64,000 bases of DNA from SIG622 sp045600125 (GTDB taxonomy: Bacteria; Bacillota; Clostridia; Oscillospirales; CAG-382): positions 1 to 64,000 of the forward strand of contig JAZRXH010000095.1 of assembly GCA_045600125.1 (NCBI GenBank). The letters are read 5' to 3'. This document shows, piece after piece, positions 25,379 to 34,898 of this stretch. The translations under genes and the position numbers were made by a program. A model generated the notes under the pieces. It saw only the letters and a program-made list of their open reading frames with translations, made no database searches and was not told where the DNA came from. Positions within the stretch are counted from its first letter, which is position 1; the number at the start of each line of letters is the position of its first letter.

Positions 25379-26077
25379 TTGAGATCCCCCTATGAAATAC
25401 TCGGCGTTTCCCCCGGCGCCACCGATGAAGAGATCAAAAAGGCATACCGAGAGCTTGCCAAGAAATATCATCCCGACGCAAACCCCGACAACGCCTATGC
25501 GGCGCAGAAAATGAGCGAGATCAACGCCGCCTACGACAGGATCGCGGAAATGCGCAAAAACGGTTCTTCTTATGAGAGCGGTACCGACGACGATTTCTCG
25601 TCGCAGAACACTTCCGGCAGCGGAAGCTATACCGGCAGTCATACCTACGGACCTTACGGGTCATACGGCTTTGGCAATATGGGTCCCGAGGAGGCGGCGA
25701 AGCTTCTTTCGGACGCAAGAAGGCTTTTGCAGAACGGCAATCTTATCGGTGCTCTTTCGGCGCTCGACCGTATTCCGACGTCGCTCCGCAATGCCGAGTG
25801 GCATTATCTTACCGGATGCGTGTACAGCGGACTCGGCAGCTATACGAGAGCGTCAAGCGAATTCGGTGCCGCTCTTTCCCTTGACCCCGATAACGAAGAA
25901 TACAGAAGGGCGAAGCAGGAGGCAAATTCCCGCTCCGGCGGATACAGGCGCTATACCGATGACTCCGATTCGACGTACATCCCCTTCGGGTGTCTGTGCC
26001 CCTGCGATTCCTGCTGTGACGTCTGCGCCTGCATGGCGTGCTCGAACATACTCATGAACTGTCTGTGCGGAAGATGA
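25379..26077 (+). CDS. J-domain protein with TPR-like segment and cysteine-rich tail
   Basis: DnaJ-type co-chaperone. The J domain covers residues 1-60 with YHPDAN (HPD stimulates DnaK ATPase). A Gly/Ser/Tyr-rich linker follows, then one or two TPR-like helical pairs (about 110-190), and a C-terminal stretch CLCPCDSCCDVCACMAC with nine or more cysteines, then CLCGR. The TTG at 25379 is chosen because AAAGGAG is 9 nt upstream; an ATG at 25370 abuts that site. 232 aa. It is not the main DnaJ, since zinc-finger repeats and the substrate domain are missing. The Cys tail may bind metal or become lipidated; neither is shown. Confidence 0.85.
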   Translation: MRSPYEILGVSPGATDEEIKKAYRELAKKYHPDANPDNAYAAQKMSEINAAYDRIAEMRKNGSSYESGTDDDFSSQNTSGSGSYTGSHTYGPYGSYGFGNMGPEEAAKLLSDARRLLQNGNLIGALSALDRIPTSLRNAEWHYLTGCVYSGLGSYTRASSEFGAALSLDPDNEEYRRAKQEANSRSGGYRRYTDDSDSTYIPFGCLCPCDSCCDVCACMACSNILMNCLCGR

Positions 26078-26141
26078 GATTTCTGCCTTCCCGTCGAGGG
26101 TATACCGACTTTTGGACGATTGCTACGGAGAATTCCCGGAT

Positions 26142-26672
26142 ATGAGAAACAACAACACGAAAAGAATTGCCGCCTCCGCCATTCTTTCGGCGCTTGCGGC
26201 GGTGCTTCTGTTCATCGGAAGCATTCTCGATATACTGGATCTTACCTGTGCGGCTGCGGCTTCTCTGTCGACGGCGTTTGCGGCGGAGGAGCTGAAGGGA
26301 AAATACCCGCTCTGCGTATGGGCGGTCGCCTCGGCGCTGGCGCTTTTTTTGATGCCGTCCTCCACGGCGGTGATGTATTATGCCGTTTTCATCGGCTTTT
26401 ATCCGCTTCTGAAAAATCTTCTTGAAAAGCTGCCCGGTATTCTTGCTCTCTTTCTGAAGTTCCTTCTTTTCAACGCCGCCGTCACCGCTCTGTTCTTCCT
26501 TGCACGGTGGGTGTTCCTCGATGAGGGAACGGAGGCGGGAGCTCTGGCGGTCACGCTTGTCTACGTGCTTTCCAATATCTTTTTTGCGGCGTACGACCTT
26601 GCCCTCGGAAATCTGTTGAAGATGTACCGGCGGCACTTCCGGAAGGTATGGAGGATCGACAGATATCTATAA
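26142..26672 (+). CDS. Integral membrane protein, unknown
   Basis: 176 aa with five or six hydrophobic segments (ASAILSALAAVLLFIGSIL, VASALALFLMPS, MYYAVFIGFYPLL, LLFNAAVTALFFLA, LVYVLSNIFFAAYDLAL) and a basic C-terminus. The layout recalls small ECF-transporter S components, but no ligand motif is recognisable, so this is only a possibility. ATG 26142 has GGAG about 11 nt upstream. It follows the J-domain gene by 64 nt. Confidence 0.7.
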   Translation: MRNNNTKRIAASAILSALAAVLLFIGSILDILDLTCAAAASLSTAFAAEELKGKYPLCVWAVASALALFLMPSSTAVMYYAVFIGFYPLLKNLLEKLPGILALFLKFLLFNAAVTALFFLARWVFLDEGTEAGALAVTLVYVLSNIFFAAYDLALGNLLKMYRRHFRKVWRIDRYL

Positions 26673-26733
26673 CAGGCATAAAAGGCGGCTTTCATATATT
26701 TCTCTTAAAATTCACACGCACGTCACAATATGA

Positions 26734-26742
26734 TGATATAAT
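26734..26742 (+). promoter_or_regulatory. Extended -10 promoter of the foldase gene
   Basis: TGA followed by TATAAT (26737-26742). The best -35 candidate TTCACA (26711-26716) is 20 nt away, so this is a weak or extended -10 promoter. Leader about 95 nt. Confidence 0.5.
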
Positions 26743-26844
26743 GTCGCTTATGCGGGGACAGTCGGCGATTATTACGTTGTCGGGACGGCTGTCTGCAATC
26801 AAAGCATATCCAAAATACATCAATAAAAAAGGACGGAAAAAACA

Positions 26845-27951
26845 ATGAACAAGACAAAAATCGCAGCTCTCCTTCTGGCATCTCTGCTGTGTGCGGCTTC
26901 TCTGGTATCCTGCGACAACACCGATAATGCGCCCGATAATACGCCCGAAAACGGAGCCGAAGCGACGAATACCGGCGATGAAAACGGCGAAAGCGGTGAC
27001 GTTGCCGCCGACGCTGCGGGACTTTCCGCTTATAACTGGAAATACGCCGACGACGAGCCCTTCCTCAAGGTGGGCGACGATATCGTGAACTTTGACGAAT
27101 ACCGCTACTACTTCATGTCCACCCGTATGGCATATGACGGCGGCGACGAATCCTACTGGAACGAAGAGACCGAGGCACAGCTCCGGCAGACCGTTACCGA
27201 AAATATCAGCGTAAGACACGCCGCAAAGGCGCTCTGCGAGGAGCTCGGTATCGAGATCACCGACGCCGATCTTCAGGTCATGCGCGATCAGATTGATGCT
27301 TCCGTCGGATACTACGGCGGCGAGGAGGTTTTTGCCGAAATTCTCGACTCCAATTACCTTACCTCCGAGCTCTTTGACAAGCTCAGCGTATACGACATCT
27401 ATGTGCAGAAGCTCTATGAATACTTCGGCGACGACGAGTCTGTCCTCGAGTACGCAAAGCAGAATTACGTGCGGGTTTCCCACGTGCTGGTCAATGCCAC
27501 CGACGAATCCGGCGTTCTTCTCGAGGGGGACGCTCTTGCCGAGAAGAAGGCGATTGCCGACGAGGTCTATGAAAAGGCTGTTGCCGGTGAAGACTTTGAC
27601 GGGCTTGTTGCCGACTACGGCGAAGACCCCGGCATGGTAAACAATACGGTGGGTTACTATTTCACCTACGGTCAGATGGTCAGCGAGTTCGAAGAGGCTT
27701 CCTTTGCGCTGGAGGTCGGCGAGATCAGCGAGCCCGTGCTCACCAGTTACGGCTATCACATCATCAAGAAGCTCCCCATGGAGGATTCCTACATCCTTGA
27801 CAAAAACGGCGAAGTATACGGAGCGATTCAGGATGCTATGTGCGGCGAAACGGTATACGAAGCCGTTATGAGCGTCAGCGACGGTCTTACCACCGAGAAT
27901 ACCGAGGCGAGCGAGAACGTTACGCTGGACAGCATCGCTTCCCACAAATAA
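26845..27951 (+). CDS. PrsA-like parvulin-type peptidyl-prolyl isomerase lipoprotein
   Basis: Extracytoplasmic foldase for secreted proteins, anchored by lipid. The signal peptide ends in LVSC with Cys23 as the lipidated residue; a 30-residue Asp/Asn/Glu/Gly-rich spacer follows. A SurA/PrsA N-terminal helical region (about 65-205) precedes a PpiC rotamase domain (about 208-310; SHVLV ... GYYFTYGQMVSEFEEASFAL ... SYGYHIIK). 368 aa. A terminator follows. Confidence 0.9.
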   Translation: MNKTKIAALLLASLLCAASLVSCDNTDNAPDNTPENGAEATNTGDENGESGDVAADAAGLSAYNWKYADDEPFLKVGDDIVNFDEYRYYFMSTRMAYDGGDESYWNEETEAQLRQTVTENISVRHAAKALCEELGIEITDADLQVMRDQIDASVGYYGGEEVFAEILDSNYLTSELFDKLSVYDIYVQKLYEYFGDDESVLEYAKQNYVRVSHVLVNATDESGVLLEGDALAEKKAIADEVYEKAVAGEDFDGLVADYGEDPGMVNNTVGYYFTYGQMVSEFEEASFALEVGEISEPVLTSYGYHIIKKLPMEDSYILDKNGEVYGAIQDAMCGETVYEAVMSVSDGLTTENTEASENVTLDSIASHK

Positions 27952-27981
27952 TAATCGTCTGTCTGTTGTGAGAACATACCG

Positions 27982-28018
27982 GATCTCCTCTGTGAAAGCA
28001 GGGGAGATCTCTTCTTTT
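27982..28018 (+). terminator. Probable terminator after the foldase gene
   Basis: Arms GATCTCCTCTG / CAGGGGAGATC (one wobble), loop TGAAAG, followed by TCTTCTTTT. The T-run is interrupted. Confidence 0.7.
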
Positions 28019-28055
28019 GCCGAAATGGAATTTTTTAGTTGACACTTGCCGGAAT

Positions 28056-28080
28056 ACAGTCCGACAGTCCGACAGTGCCG
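28056..28080. repeat. Short tandem repeat of ACAGTCCG
   Basis: ACAGTCCG twice (28056-28063, 28064-28071), then the imperfect ACAGTGCCG (28072-28080). It ends 20 nt before the -35 box of the next gene. Confidence 0.75.
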
Positions 28081-28099
28081 AAGATTTTGCCCTGAATTC

Positions 28100-28128
28100 T
28101 TGACAAACGGGAAATATTGTGGTAAAAT
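28100..28128 (+). promoter_or_regulatory. Promoter of the GNAT-gltX-glnS run
   Basis: TTGACA (28100-28105), 17-nt spacer ending TGTGG, TAAAAT (28123-28128). Confidence 0.83.
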
Positions 28129-28225
28129 ATATTATCTGATTTTATATTCTGCCGAAGGAAGCGCCGTGTGCCGAGAGTGCGCCGGTTAAGTCTATGAACG
28201 GCGTCATTTTTGAAGGAGGCAAGGG

Positions 28226-28771
28226 ATGCAGATAAAGAAACTGAAAAAAGAGCAGTACAGGGATTACGTTCTTCATTACACCTACACCTCCGAATACCAC
28301 TACAAGGCGGCGCTTTGCGAGGATGCGAAGGGATTTTCCTTTCGGTTCGTTCTTGAAAAGCTCCCGGAGGTCCTCGACAGAGATTGTTACGATACCCTCT
28401 TTCAGCCCTATTGGAAGCGGGTCTCGGCTTTCGGCGTCTTTGAGGAAAACGCCGACGAAAACGCTGAGCCGATCGCCGTACTGGAGCTTGCCCGAGAGGA
28501 CTGGAACAACCGTCTCATCATTTCCCAGCTTCTCGTAAACGAAGGGTACCGAGGAAAGGGCATCGGCAAAATGCTCATCGACAAGGCGAAGAGCGTCGCC
28601 GTAAAGGAAGACTTCCGGCTTATCACCCTTGAGACGCAGAGCTGCAATATCCCCGCCATTGAGTTTTACAAAAAATGCGGCTTTACGTTTGCCGGGACAA
28701 ACCTCCATTTCTACTCGAACGACGACATATCCGAGAACGAAGTGATGCTGGAAATGGTATATCTTTACTGA
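28226..28771 (+). CDS. GNAT-family N-acetyltransferase
   Basis: Acetyl-CoA-dependent acetyltransferase. The acetyl-CoA loop is NEGYRGKGIGKML (about 110-122) and the C-terminal motif is NIPAIEFYKKCGF. The N-terminal half resembles streptothricin-type acetyltransferases, but resistance is not implied; small-molecule or protein targets are equally possible. 181 aa. GGAGG lies about 8 nt before the ATG. First gene before the two tRNA synthetases. Confidence 0.85.
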   Translation: MQIKKLKKEQYRDYVLHYTYTSEYHYKAALCEDAKGFSFRFVLEKLPEVLDRDCYDTLFQPYWKRVSAFGVFEENADENAEPIAVLELAREDWNNRLIISQLLVNEGYRGKGIGKMLIDKAKSVAVKEDFRLITLETQSCNIPAIEFYKKCGFTFAGTNLHFYSNDDISENEVMLEMVYLY

Positions 28772-28813
28772 TACCGTTATATTTCGGAAAATAAGGAAAG
28801 GACGAAAAAATAA

Positions 28814-30484
28814 ATGGAAAACAACGTACAGAAGCTCGAAGAGCTGGCAAAGGTGATATTCCCCGAGCTGACAGACGAGGACACCGTCGAAATGCTGGAA
28901 GCCAAGTTCCCGCCGAGAAATCTCCCCGAGGGAGCCAAGGTAACGAGAATGGCGCCCAGTCCCACCGGCTCCATGCATCTCGGAAACCTCTACGGCGCTC
29001 TTGCCGACGAGCGGGTGGCACATTCCTCCGAGGGCGGCGTGTTCATGCTCCGTATCGAGGATACCGACGATAAGAGAGAAGTCCCCGGCGCCGTGGAAAA
29101 GATTTTGAAATATCTCGGCGGCTTCGGTCTCGGCTTTGACGAGGGCGCCGTTGCCGACGGCGATATGGGCGACTACGGTCCCTACCGGCAGAGACAGAGA
29201 GCAAGGTTCTATCACATCGTGGCAAAGAAGCTCATCCTCGACGGAAGAGCATACCCCTGCTTCTGCAGTGCCGAGGAGCTTGAAGCCCAGCACAAGCTGC
29301 AGGAGGAGAGAAAAGAAAACTTCGGCTATTACGGAAAGTACGCCGTACACCGTGATATGGATATCGACGAAGCCATCGCCAAGATCAGAAACGGCGAGTC
29401 CTTCGTTCTCCGCTTCCGCTCCATGGGCGACCCCGAAAAGAAGGTCATTTTTGAGGACAGCATCAAGGGAAAACTGGAGATCCCCGAGAACGATCAGGAC
29501 TTCGTGCTCCTGAAGTCCGACGGCATCCCGACCTATCACTTCGCACACGTGGTAGACGACCACTTCATGCGCACCACCGACGTGATAAGAGGCGAGGAGT
29601 GGCTTTCCACCCTTCCGTGGCATATCGAGCTCTGGGCGGCTTCCGGTTTCAGAAGACCCCGTTTTGCGCATACCTCGCAGGTGCTCAAGTTCGACGAGGA
29701 GATCGGCTCCAAGCGCAAGATGTCCAAGAGAAAGGACCCCGAGTGCTCTCTCGAATTCTACTATACCAAGGGCTATCCGCAGGAAGCCGTTATCGAATAT
29801 CTCATGACGCTCCTCAACTCCAACTTTGAAGAGTGGAGAGCCAAGAATCCCGAAGCAAGCTACCGTGATTTCAAATTCACCACCAAGAAGATGTCCGCCT
29901 CCGGCGCCCTCTTCGACGTGGTAAAGCTCAACGATATCTCCAAGAATCTCATTTCCCGCATGAGCGCCGAGGACGTATACGCCAAGGCGTCTGCATGGGC
30001 GAAGGAATACGACGAAGAATTCTACAAGCTTCTTTCCCGTGACCAAGCCTTCTCCACCGCCGTATTTGCCATCGGCAGAGGCGGCAAGAAGCCGAGAAAG
30101 GACTTTGCCTGCTGGGACGAGGTACGGAGCTTCATCTCCTACTTCTTCGATGAGACCTTCACCGTAAACGCCGGAGAGTATCCGGAGAACGTATCCGAGA
30201 GCGAGAGAAAGGAGCTCCTTCGTGCCTATGCCGAAATATATAAGTCCGAAGCGGATGCCAACGGCTGGTTCGAGACCGTGAAGGCTCTCTCGGAAAAGTT
30301 CGGTTATACCTCGGATATGAAGGCATACAAGGCGGATCCCGCCGCCTTCAAGGGCTCTGTCACCGATATCAGCACGGTCATCCGTGTGGCGATCACCGGC
30401 AGAAAGAATTCCCCCGATCTTTATACCATCTGCGATCTTCTCGGAGTGGATAGGGTAAAGGCACGCCTTGCGGCGCAGGCATAA
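28814..30484 (+). CDS. gltX: Glutamyl-tRNA synthetase
   Basis: Charges tRNA-Glu. Class I motifs: APSPTGSMHLGN (47-58, HIGH box) and KMSKR near 302. A 40-residue N-terminal extension (QKLEELAKVIFPELT ...) precedes the catalytic core, which is uncommon for bacterial GluRS. 556 aa. glnS starts 52 nt downstream, so both synthetases are made together. Whether this enzyme discriminates against tRNA-Gln cannot be read from the sequence. Confidence 0.93.
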   Translation: MENNVQKLEELAKVIFPELTDEDTVEMLEAKFPPRNLPEGAKVTRMAPSPTGSMHLGNLYGALADERVAHSSEGGVFMLRIEDTDDKREVPGAVEKILKYLGGFGLGFDEGAVADGDMGDYGPYRQRQRARFYHIVAKKLILDGRAYPCFCSAEELEAQHKLQEERKENFGYYGKYAVHRDMDIDEAIAKIRNGESFVLRFRSMGDPEKKVIFEDSIKGKLEIPENDQDFVLLKSDGIPTYHFAHVVDDHFMRTTDVIRGEEWLSTLPWHIELWAASGFRRPRFAHTSQVLKFDEEIGSKRKMSKRKDPECSLEFYYTKGYPQEAVIEYLMTLLNSNFEEWRAKNPEASYRDFKFTTKKMSASGALFDVVKLNDISKNLISRMSAEDVYAKASAWAKEYDEEFYKLLSRDQAFSTAVFAIGRGGKKPRKDFACWDEVRSFISYFFDETFTVNAGEYPENVSESERKELLRAYAEIYKSEADANGWFETVKALSEKFGYTSDMKAYKADPAAFKGSVTDISTVIRVAITGRKNSPDLYTICDLLGVDRVKARLAAQA

Positions 30485-30535
30485 AAGAGCAGAAAAGAAA
30501 CTACTGAAGGAACAATCGAAAGGAACAACACTGCC

Positions 30536-32212
30536 ATGTCAGAAGAAATACTGAATACCGGTTCCAACTTTATCCATGATGAGATCGACGAGGATATAAG
30601 AGAGGGTTACTGCACGAAGGTGCATACCCGGTTCCCGCCGGAGCCCAACGGCTACCTCCACATCGGAAGCGCCAAGGCCATCTGGATCAACTCCATGACC
30701 GCAAAGAAGTACGGCGGACTATTCAACCTCCGTTTTGACGATACCAACCCCGCCCGGGAGGACGACGAATTCGTACAGTCCATCGAAGAGGATCTGCGCT
30801 GGCTCGGCGCCGAACCAACCGGCGGCATTTTCTACGGCTCGGACTATTTCGATAAGTGCTACGAATACGCCGTAAAGCTCATCAAGGACGGCAAGGCATA
30901 TGTCTGCGACCTTTCCGCTGATGAGATGCGTGAGTACAGAGGCACCCTTACCGAGCCCGGCAAGGACAGCCCCTACCGCAACAGAAGCGTAGAGGAAAAC
31001 CTCGACCTCTTCGAGAGAATGAAGAACGGCGAGTTCGAGGACGGCGCAAAGACCCTTCGTGCGAAGATCGATATGGCTTCGCCGAATATGAATATGCGTG
31101 ACCCCGCCATTTACCGTATCATCCATATTAACCACCACAGACAGGGCAACAGGTGGTGCATCTATCCTCTTTATGACTTTGCGCACCCCATTCAGGACGC
31201 CACCGAGGGCATCACCCATTCCCTTTGCTCCATCGAGTTCAAAAACCACAGACCCCTTTACGAGTGGGTCATCGACAACATCGGTGTGGACAACAAGCCC
31301 AACCCCAAGCAGCGTGAATTTGCCCGCATGAACGTGACCTATACCGTCATGAGCAAGCGTTATCTGCGTGCGCTTGTTGAGGAAAAGCTGGTGGACGGAT
31401 GGGACGACCCGAGAATGCCCACTCTTTGCGGACTTCGCCGGAGAGGCTACACGCCCAGCGCCATTTTTGAGTTCGTGAAGCGTTCCGGCATTTCAACCGC
31501 TCTTTCGCTCTGTGACATCGGTCTTCTCGAGCATTGCATAAGAGAAGAGCTGAACGGTACGGCAATGCGAAGAATGGCGGTGCTCGATCCGCTTCCCGTG
31601 GAGATCACAAACTTCGGAGACGACACCGAGTATTTCGAGGTCGTGAACAATCCAGAGCGTCCCGAGGACGGAATGCGGAAGATCCCCTTCACAAAGGAGC
31701 TTTACATCGAGAGAGGCGACTTCTCGGACAACCCTCCGCCAAAGTTCCAGCGCCTCAAGCCGGACGGCGAGGTGCGCCTGATGGGTGCCTATATCATCAA
31801 GTGCAACGAAGTCGTATACGACAAGGACGGAAACGTGGAGAAGCTGCTCTGCACCGCCGATCTTGAAACCGGGAACGGAATGCCCGCCGACGGCAGAAAG
31901 GTGAGAGGTACCGTCCACTGGGTAAGCAGTACACACAACGTGGAGGCGGACGTGAACCTTTACGAGCACCTCTTCAACATCGAGGACACCGGCGCCATCC
32001 CGGAGGACAAGACCTTCCGTGATTACCTTACGCCGGATTCCCACAGGAAAATCCTGGGCGCAAAACTCGAGGAATCCATGAAGGACGCAAAGCTCGGCGA
32101 CAAGTTCCAGTTCGTCCGCACCGGCTATTTCTGCCTCGACTCCAAGCACCCCGGCGAGTATAACCGTATCGAGACCCTCAAGGACAGCTACGGAAAGACT
32201 CTCAACAAGTAA
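30536..32212 (+). CDS. glnS: Glutaminyl-tRNA synthetase
   Basis: Directly charges tRNA-Gln. PPEPNGYLHIGS (34-45) is the GlnRS-type HIGH box and VMSKR (271-275) the KMSKS box; the C-terminal half is the two-beta-barrel anticodon-binding domain (PVEITNFG ...). 558 aa. Many Firmicutes lack GlnRS and use the amidotransferase route, so its presence shows a direct route here. Closed by a strong terminator. Confidence 0.95.
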   Translation: MSEEILNTGSNFIHDEIDEDIREGYCTKVHTRFPPEPNGYLHIGSAKAIWINSMTAKKYGGLFNLRFDDTNPAREDDEFVQSIEEDLRWLGAEPTGGIFYGSDYFDKCYEYAVKLIKDGKAYVCDLSADEMREYRGTLTEPGKDSPYRNRSVEENLDLFERMKNGEFEDGAKTLRAKIDMASPNMNMRDPAIYRIIHINHHRQGNRWCIYPLYDFAHPIQDATEGITHSLCSIEFKNHRPLYEWVIDNIGVDNKPNPKQREFARMNVTYTVMSKRYLRALVEEKLVDGWDDPRMPTLCGLRRRGYTPSAIFEFVKRSGISTALSLCDIGLLEHCIREELNGTAMRRMAVLDPLPVEITNFGDDTEYFEVVNNPERPEDGMRKIPFTKELYIERGDFSDNPPPKFQRLKPDGEVRLMGAYIIKCNEVVYDKDGNVEKLLCTADLETGNGMPADGRKVRGTVHWVSSTHNVEADVNLYEHLFNIEDTGAIPEDKTFRDYLTPDSHRKILGAKLEESMKDAKLGDKFQFVRTGYFCLDSKHPGEYNRIETLKDSYGKTLNK

Positions 32213-32239
32213 GTTCAGATAAGACTGCGTAACAAAGAC

Positions 32240-32274
32240 AGAGCGTACCGGCTTATGGTGCGCTCTTCTTTTTT
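32240..32274 (+). terminator. Rho-independent terminator after glnS
   Basis: Arms AGAGCGTACC / GGTGCGCTCT (one wobble), 7-nt loop, then TCTTTTTT. Confidence 0.87.
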
Positions 32275-32311
32275 GCGTGCTTGTGTTTTTTCGGAAATCC
32301 TTATAAACACA

Positions 32312-32341
32312 TTGACATAATGTTTCCGTTTGTGGTATAAT
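32312..32341 (+). promoter_or_regulatory. Promoter of the GH106-like gene
   Basis: TTGACA (32312-32317), 18-nt spacer ending TGTGG, TATAAT (32336-32341). Leader about 47 nt. Confidence 0.83.
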
Positions 32342-32394
32342 CATCAAAGCGGTACCGGAATGTTTTCGGTAAACTGAATTTTCGAGGTGAGCTT

Positions 32395-34842
32395 ATGCTG
32401 AACATAAATCCCGTGATCCCCATGCTTTCGCTCTGCGGAAATCCCACAAGGGAGAGGCTGTATGCCTTCATGAAGGGGCTTTGCGATATGGGGATAAGAT
32501 CCGCCATGCTGTACGGACGGGACGGCGTGGAGAGCGGTTATCTCTGCGGACGGTGGTTTGACGTAATCGGGGACTGCCTCGGCATTGCCGAGGAGCTCGG
32601 TATGCAGCTGTGGCTGTACGATGAATTCAACTGGCCCTCCGGGCAGGCTGGCGGCAGAGTGCAGGCGGCGGGGGAGGACTATATCCTTCATAATCTGAAG
32701 ATCACTTGCGAAAACGGTGTTTTCTCGGCAGAGACGGTACCCACCGGCAGAGCGGATCTCCTTTCGCAAAAGGCGGTGGAGCTTTTTATCCGCCTTACCC
32801 ACCAAGAGTATAAAAAACGCTTCGGGAAGTATTTCGGCAAGGTCTTTCTCGGCATCTTCTCGGACGAGCCCAGCTACGCCTACGGCACGGGAAACGGATT
32901 TTCGGAAGGGACTTTGCCGTACTATGACGGACTGTTTGACGATTATCGAAATACATACGGGAGCGACTGTCTTTCCGACCTTGAAAAGCACTGTCTGTAC
33001 GGCTCGGACGGAACCGCCATCGAGCATATAGTAAAGCTCTGCGGCGAAAGGTTCCGGGAGAATTACATCGGAAGGATCTCGGCGTGGTGTAAAGAGAACG
33101 GACTCCTTTTCACGGGACACATGATGTGCGACGACTCGCTCCCCGGAAACGTCGGATACAGCGGAGACCTTCTTTCCGTTCTTTCCGATATGAGCTATCC
33201 CGGCATCGACGAGATCTACTCACTGACGCCGGAGCATAATCTCTGGCTCCTTGCCGTCGCCGAATATGCCGCATCAAGAAGCGAATACGGAGCCATGTGC
33301 GAGCTTTTTGCCCTCGGTCCCTGCGATATGACGCTGTCGGAACGGGTGCGGATGGTGTATTCCGTCGCCTCCTTCGGCGTCAGCGGGTACTTTATTGCCA
33401 TGTCGCACCTTGATAAGACGGGCAACCTGAAAAAAAAGGACTATTTCAATGATTTTTCTCCCGATTCGCCCGACAGTCGTGCCATGCGCATCTTCTGCGA
33501 GGAGGCACAAAAGGCAAAAGCGATCGCCCGCAAAAAGAGGAAGGTCAAGATAAGACTCCGCTATGCCTATACCGCCATGGCAAGGATGCTTTACAGCGAA
33601 AAAGCAAATGAGGCGCACGAGCTGTATTTACGTCTCGGACAAGACCTTTACAAGAAGCAGCATCTGTTCGGACTTCTTTCGGAGAACGAAAAGTGTGCGG
33701 ATGCGGAATGCATTTTCAACCTTGATGAAAACGGATTATTTGAGGAAAATTCGGGGAAGCGCTTTACGTCCTCCGAAGAAGCCGCCGCCTTTGCCGACAC
33801 AAGAGTCCGCAAAGAGGTGACCGTTTTCGACGCAGACACGGGAAAGCAATGTGAAAACGTCCTTGTGCGAAGCTTTTCGGACGGTTCGTATCTGATCCTC
33901 GACGGCAGTTCAAGAAAGAATGCTGCGGGCAGAAGGGTCATTCTGTCGACTCCTTCCGGAAAGCGGGAGGCGTTTCTTCCCGCCTTCGGCGTTCTGTACA
34001 GCGAAGAGATGCCGGAGAAGCTTCGGACGGTTTCCGAATATCCCATACCCGGTCTTACGGCAGAGTTCCCGGAGTGCGGCTGCTTCCGTCCGATCTTCCC
34101 GATGGGAAAGAGGAGCGAGAGCTTTTATGCGGAAGCCCCGTTCTATGCCGTACTGTCCGTGCGCACCAAAAATTCGACCTCCTGCCCCGGCTTTACCGTG
34201 GACAACACCGGGACGAGCATCGGCAGAGCGGATCATCCGACCGAGGTGTATCTTGACGGCGTTCCGGTAACCGCCGCAAGACCTTGCCGGTCGCTTCCCG
34301 ACGGATTTTCGGCACTGTATGCCGACACAGCGCCGATATTCCTTTCAAAAGGAGCGCACACGGTCTCGGTCAGCGACACGAGCACCGACTTCAAGTATCT
34401 GCCCTGCGTGATCCTTTCCGGAGAGTTTATGACGGAATACGGCGAAGACGGTGCAGGGCTTACCGAAAAGAAAAAAACAGTGTCCGAGGCGCAGTGCTTC
34501 TTCGGGAAAGCGGTCTTTTCGGTGACCCTCGATATCCCGGAAACCGATGACGTTTATTTCGTATCTCTCGATTCCCGTCTGTATACCGAGCTGAGCCTTA
34601 ACGGTGAAGCGCTCGGCGGCAGGGCACTGCTTCCCGAGAGGTGGGAGATCCCGAAAAAATACAACGGGCAAAGCGTTACGCTGACCTTCAGCGCCTATTC
34701 GGACGAGTCTCCGCTTTTCGGTCCCACCGAAGAATTCGAGAAAAACGATCCTGCTTGTGCCGGATGGTGCCGTGGGTACTGTACGCACGGCGGCGTCTTC
34801 TCTTTGGGAAAAAGGATAAGCCTCGAGAAGAGGGAAGACTGA
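32395..34842 (+). CDS. GH106-like glycoside hydrolase (putative alpha-L-rhamnosidase type), cytoplasmic
   Basis: Large carbohydrate hydrolase. The segment LWLYDEFNWPSGQAGG (72-87) and GIFSDEPSY (Glu158) match what I know of GH106 rhamnosidases, where a conserved YDE/WPSG loop and a later acidic residue shape the active site. The C-terminal third is beta-rich, consistent with jelly-roll domains. No signal peptide, so it would act on imported oligosaccharides. 815 aa. GAGGTGAG precedes the ATG. Monocistronic, with its own promoter and terminator. Substrate is inferred from family only. Confidence 0.72.
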   Translation: MLNINPVIPMLSLCGNPTRERLYAFMKGLCDMGIRSAMLYGRDGVESGYLCGRWFDVIGDCLGIAEELGMQLWLYDEFNWPSGQAGGRVQAAGEDYILHNLKITCENGVFSAETVPTGRADLLSQKAVELFIRLTHQEYKKRFGKYFGKVFLGIFSDEPSYAYGTGNGFSEGTLPYYDGLFDDYRNTYGSDCLSDLEKHCLYGSDGTAIEHIVKLCGERFRENYIGRISAWCKENGLLFTGHMMCDDSLPGNVGYSGDLLSVLSDMSYPGIDEIYSLTPEHNLWLLAVAEYAASRSEYGAMCELFALGPCDMTLSERVRMVYSVASFGVSGYFIAMSHLDKTGNLKKKDYFNDFSPDSPDSRAMRIFCEEAQKAKAIARKKRKVKIRLRYAYTAMARMLYSEKANEAHELYLRLGQDLYKKQHLFGLLSENEKCADAECIFNLDENGLFEENSGKRFTSSEEAAAFADTRVRKEVTVFDADTGKQCENVLVRSFSDGSYLILDGSSRKNAAGRRVILSTPSGKREAFLPAFGVLYSEEMPEKLRTVSEYPIPGLTAEFPECGCFRPIFPMGKRSESFYAEAPFYAVLSVRTKNSTSCPGFTVDNTGTSIGRADHPTEVYLDGVPVTAARPCRSLPDGFSALYADTAPIFLSKGAHTVSVSDTSTDFKYLPCVILSGEFMTEYGEDGAGLTEKKKTVSEAQCFFGKAVFSVTLDIPETDDVYFVSLDSRLYTELSLNGEALGGRALLPERWEIPKKYNGQSVTLTFSAYSDESPLFGPTEEFEKNDPACAGWCRGYCTHGGVFSLGKRISLEKRED

Positions 34843-34864
34843 ATAAAGAAGGTTTCACAAAGAG

Positions 34865-34898
34865 CCGCAGAGGTTTTCTGCGGTTCTTGCTGTTTTTT
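34865..34898 (+). terminator. Probable terminator after the GH106-like gene
   Basis: Arms CCGCAGA / TCTGCGG with a 5-nt loop; a TTTTTT run follows 9 nt after the stem. Confidence 0.55.
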
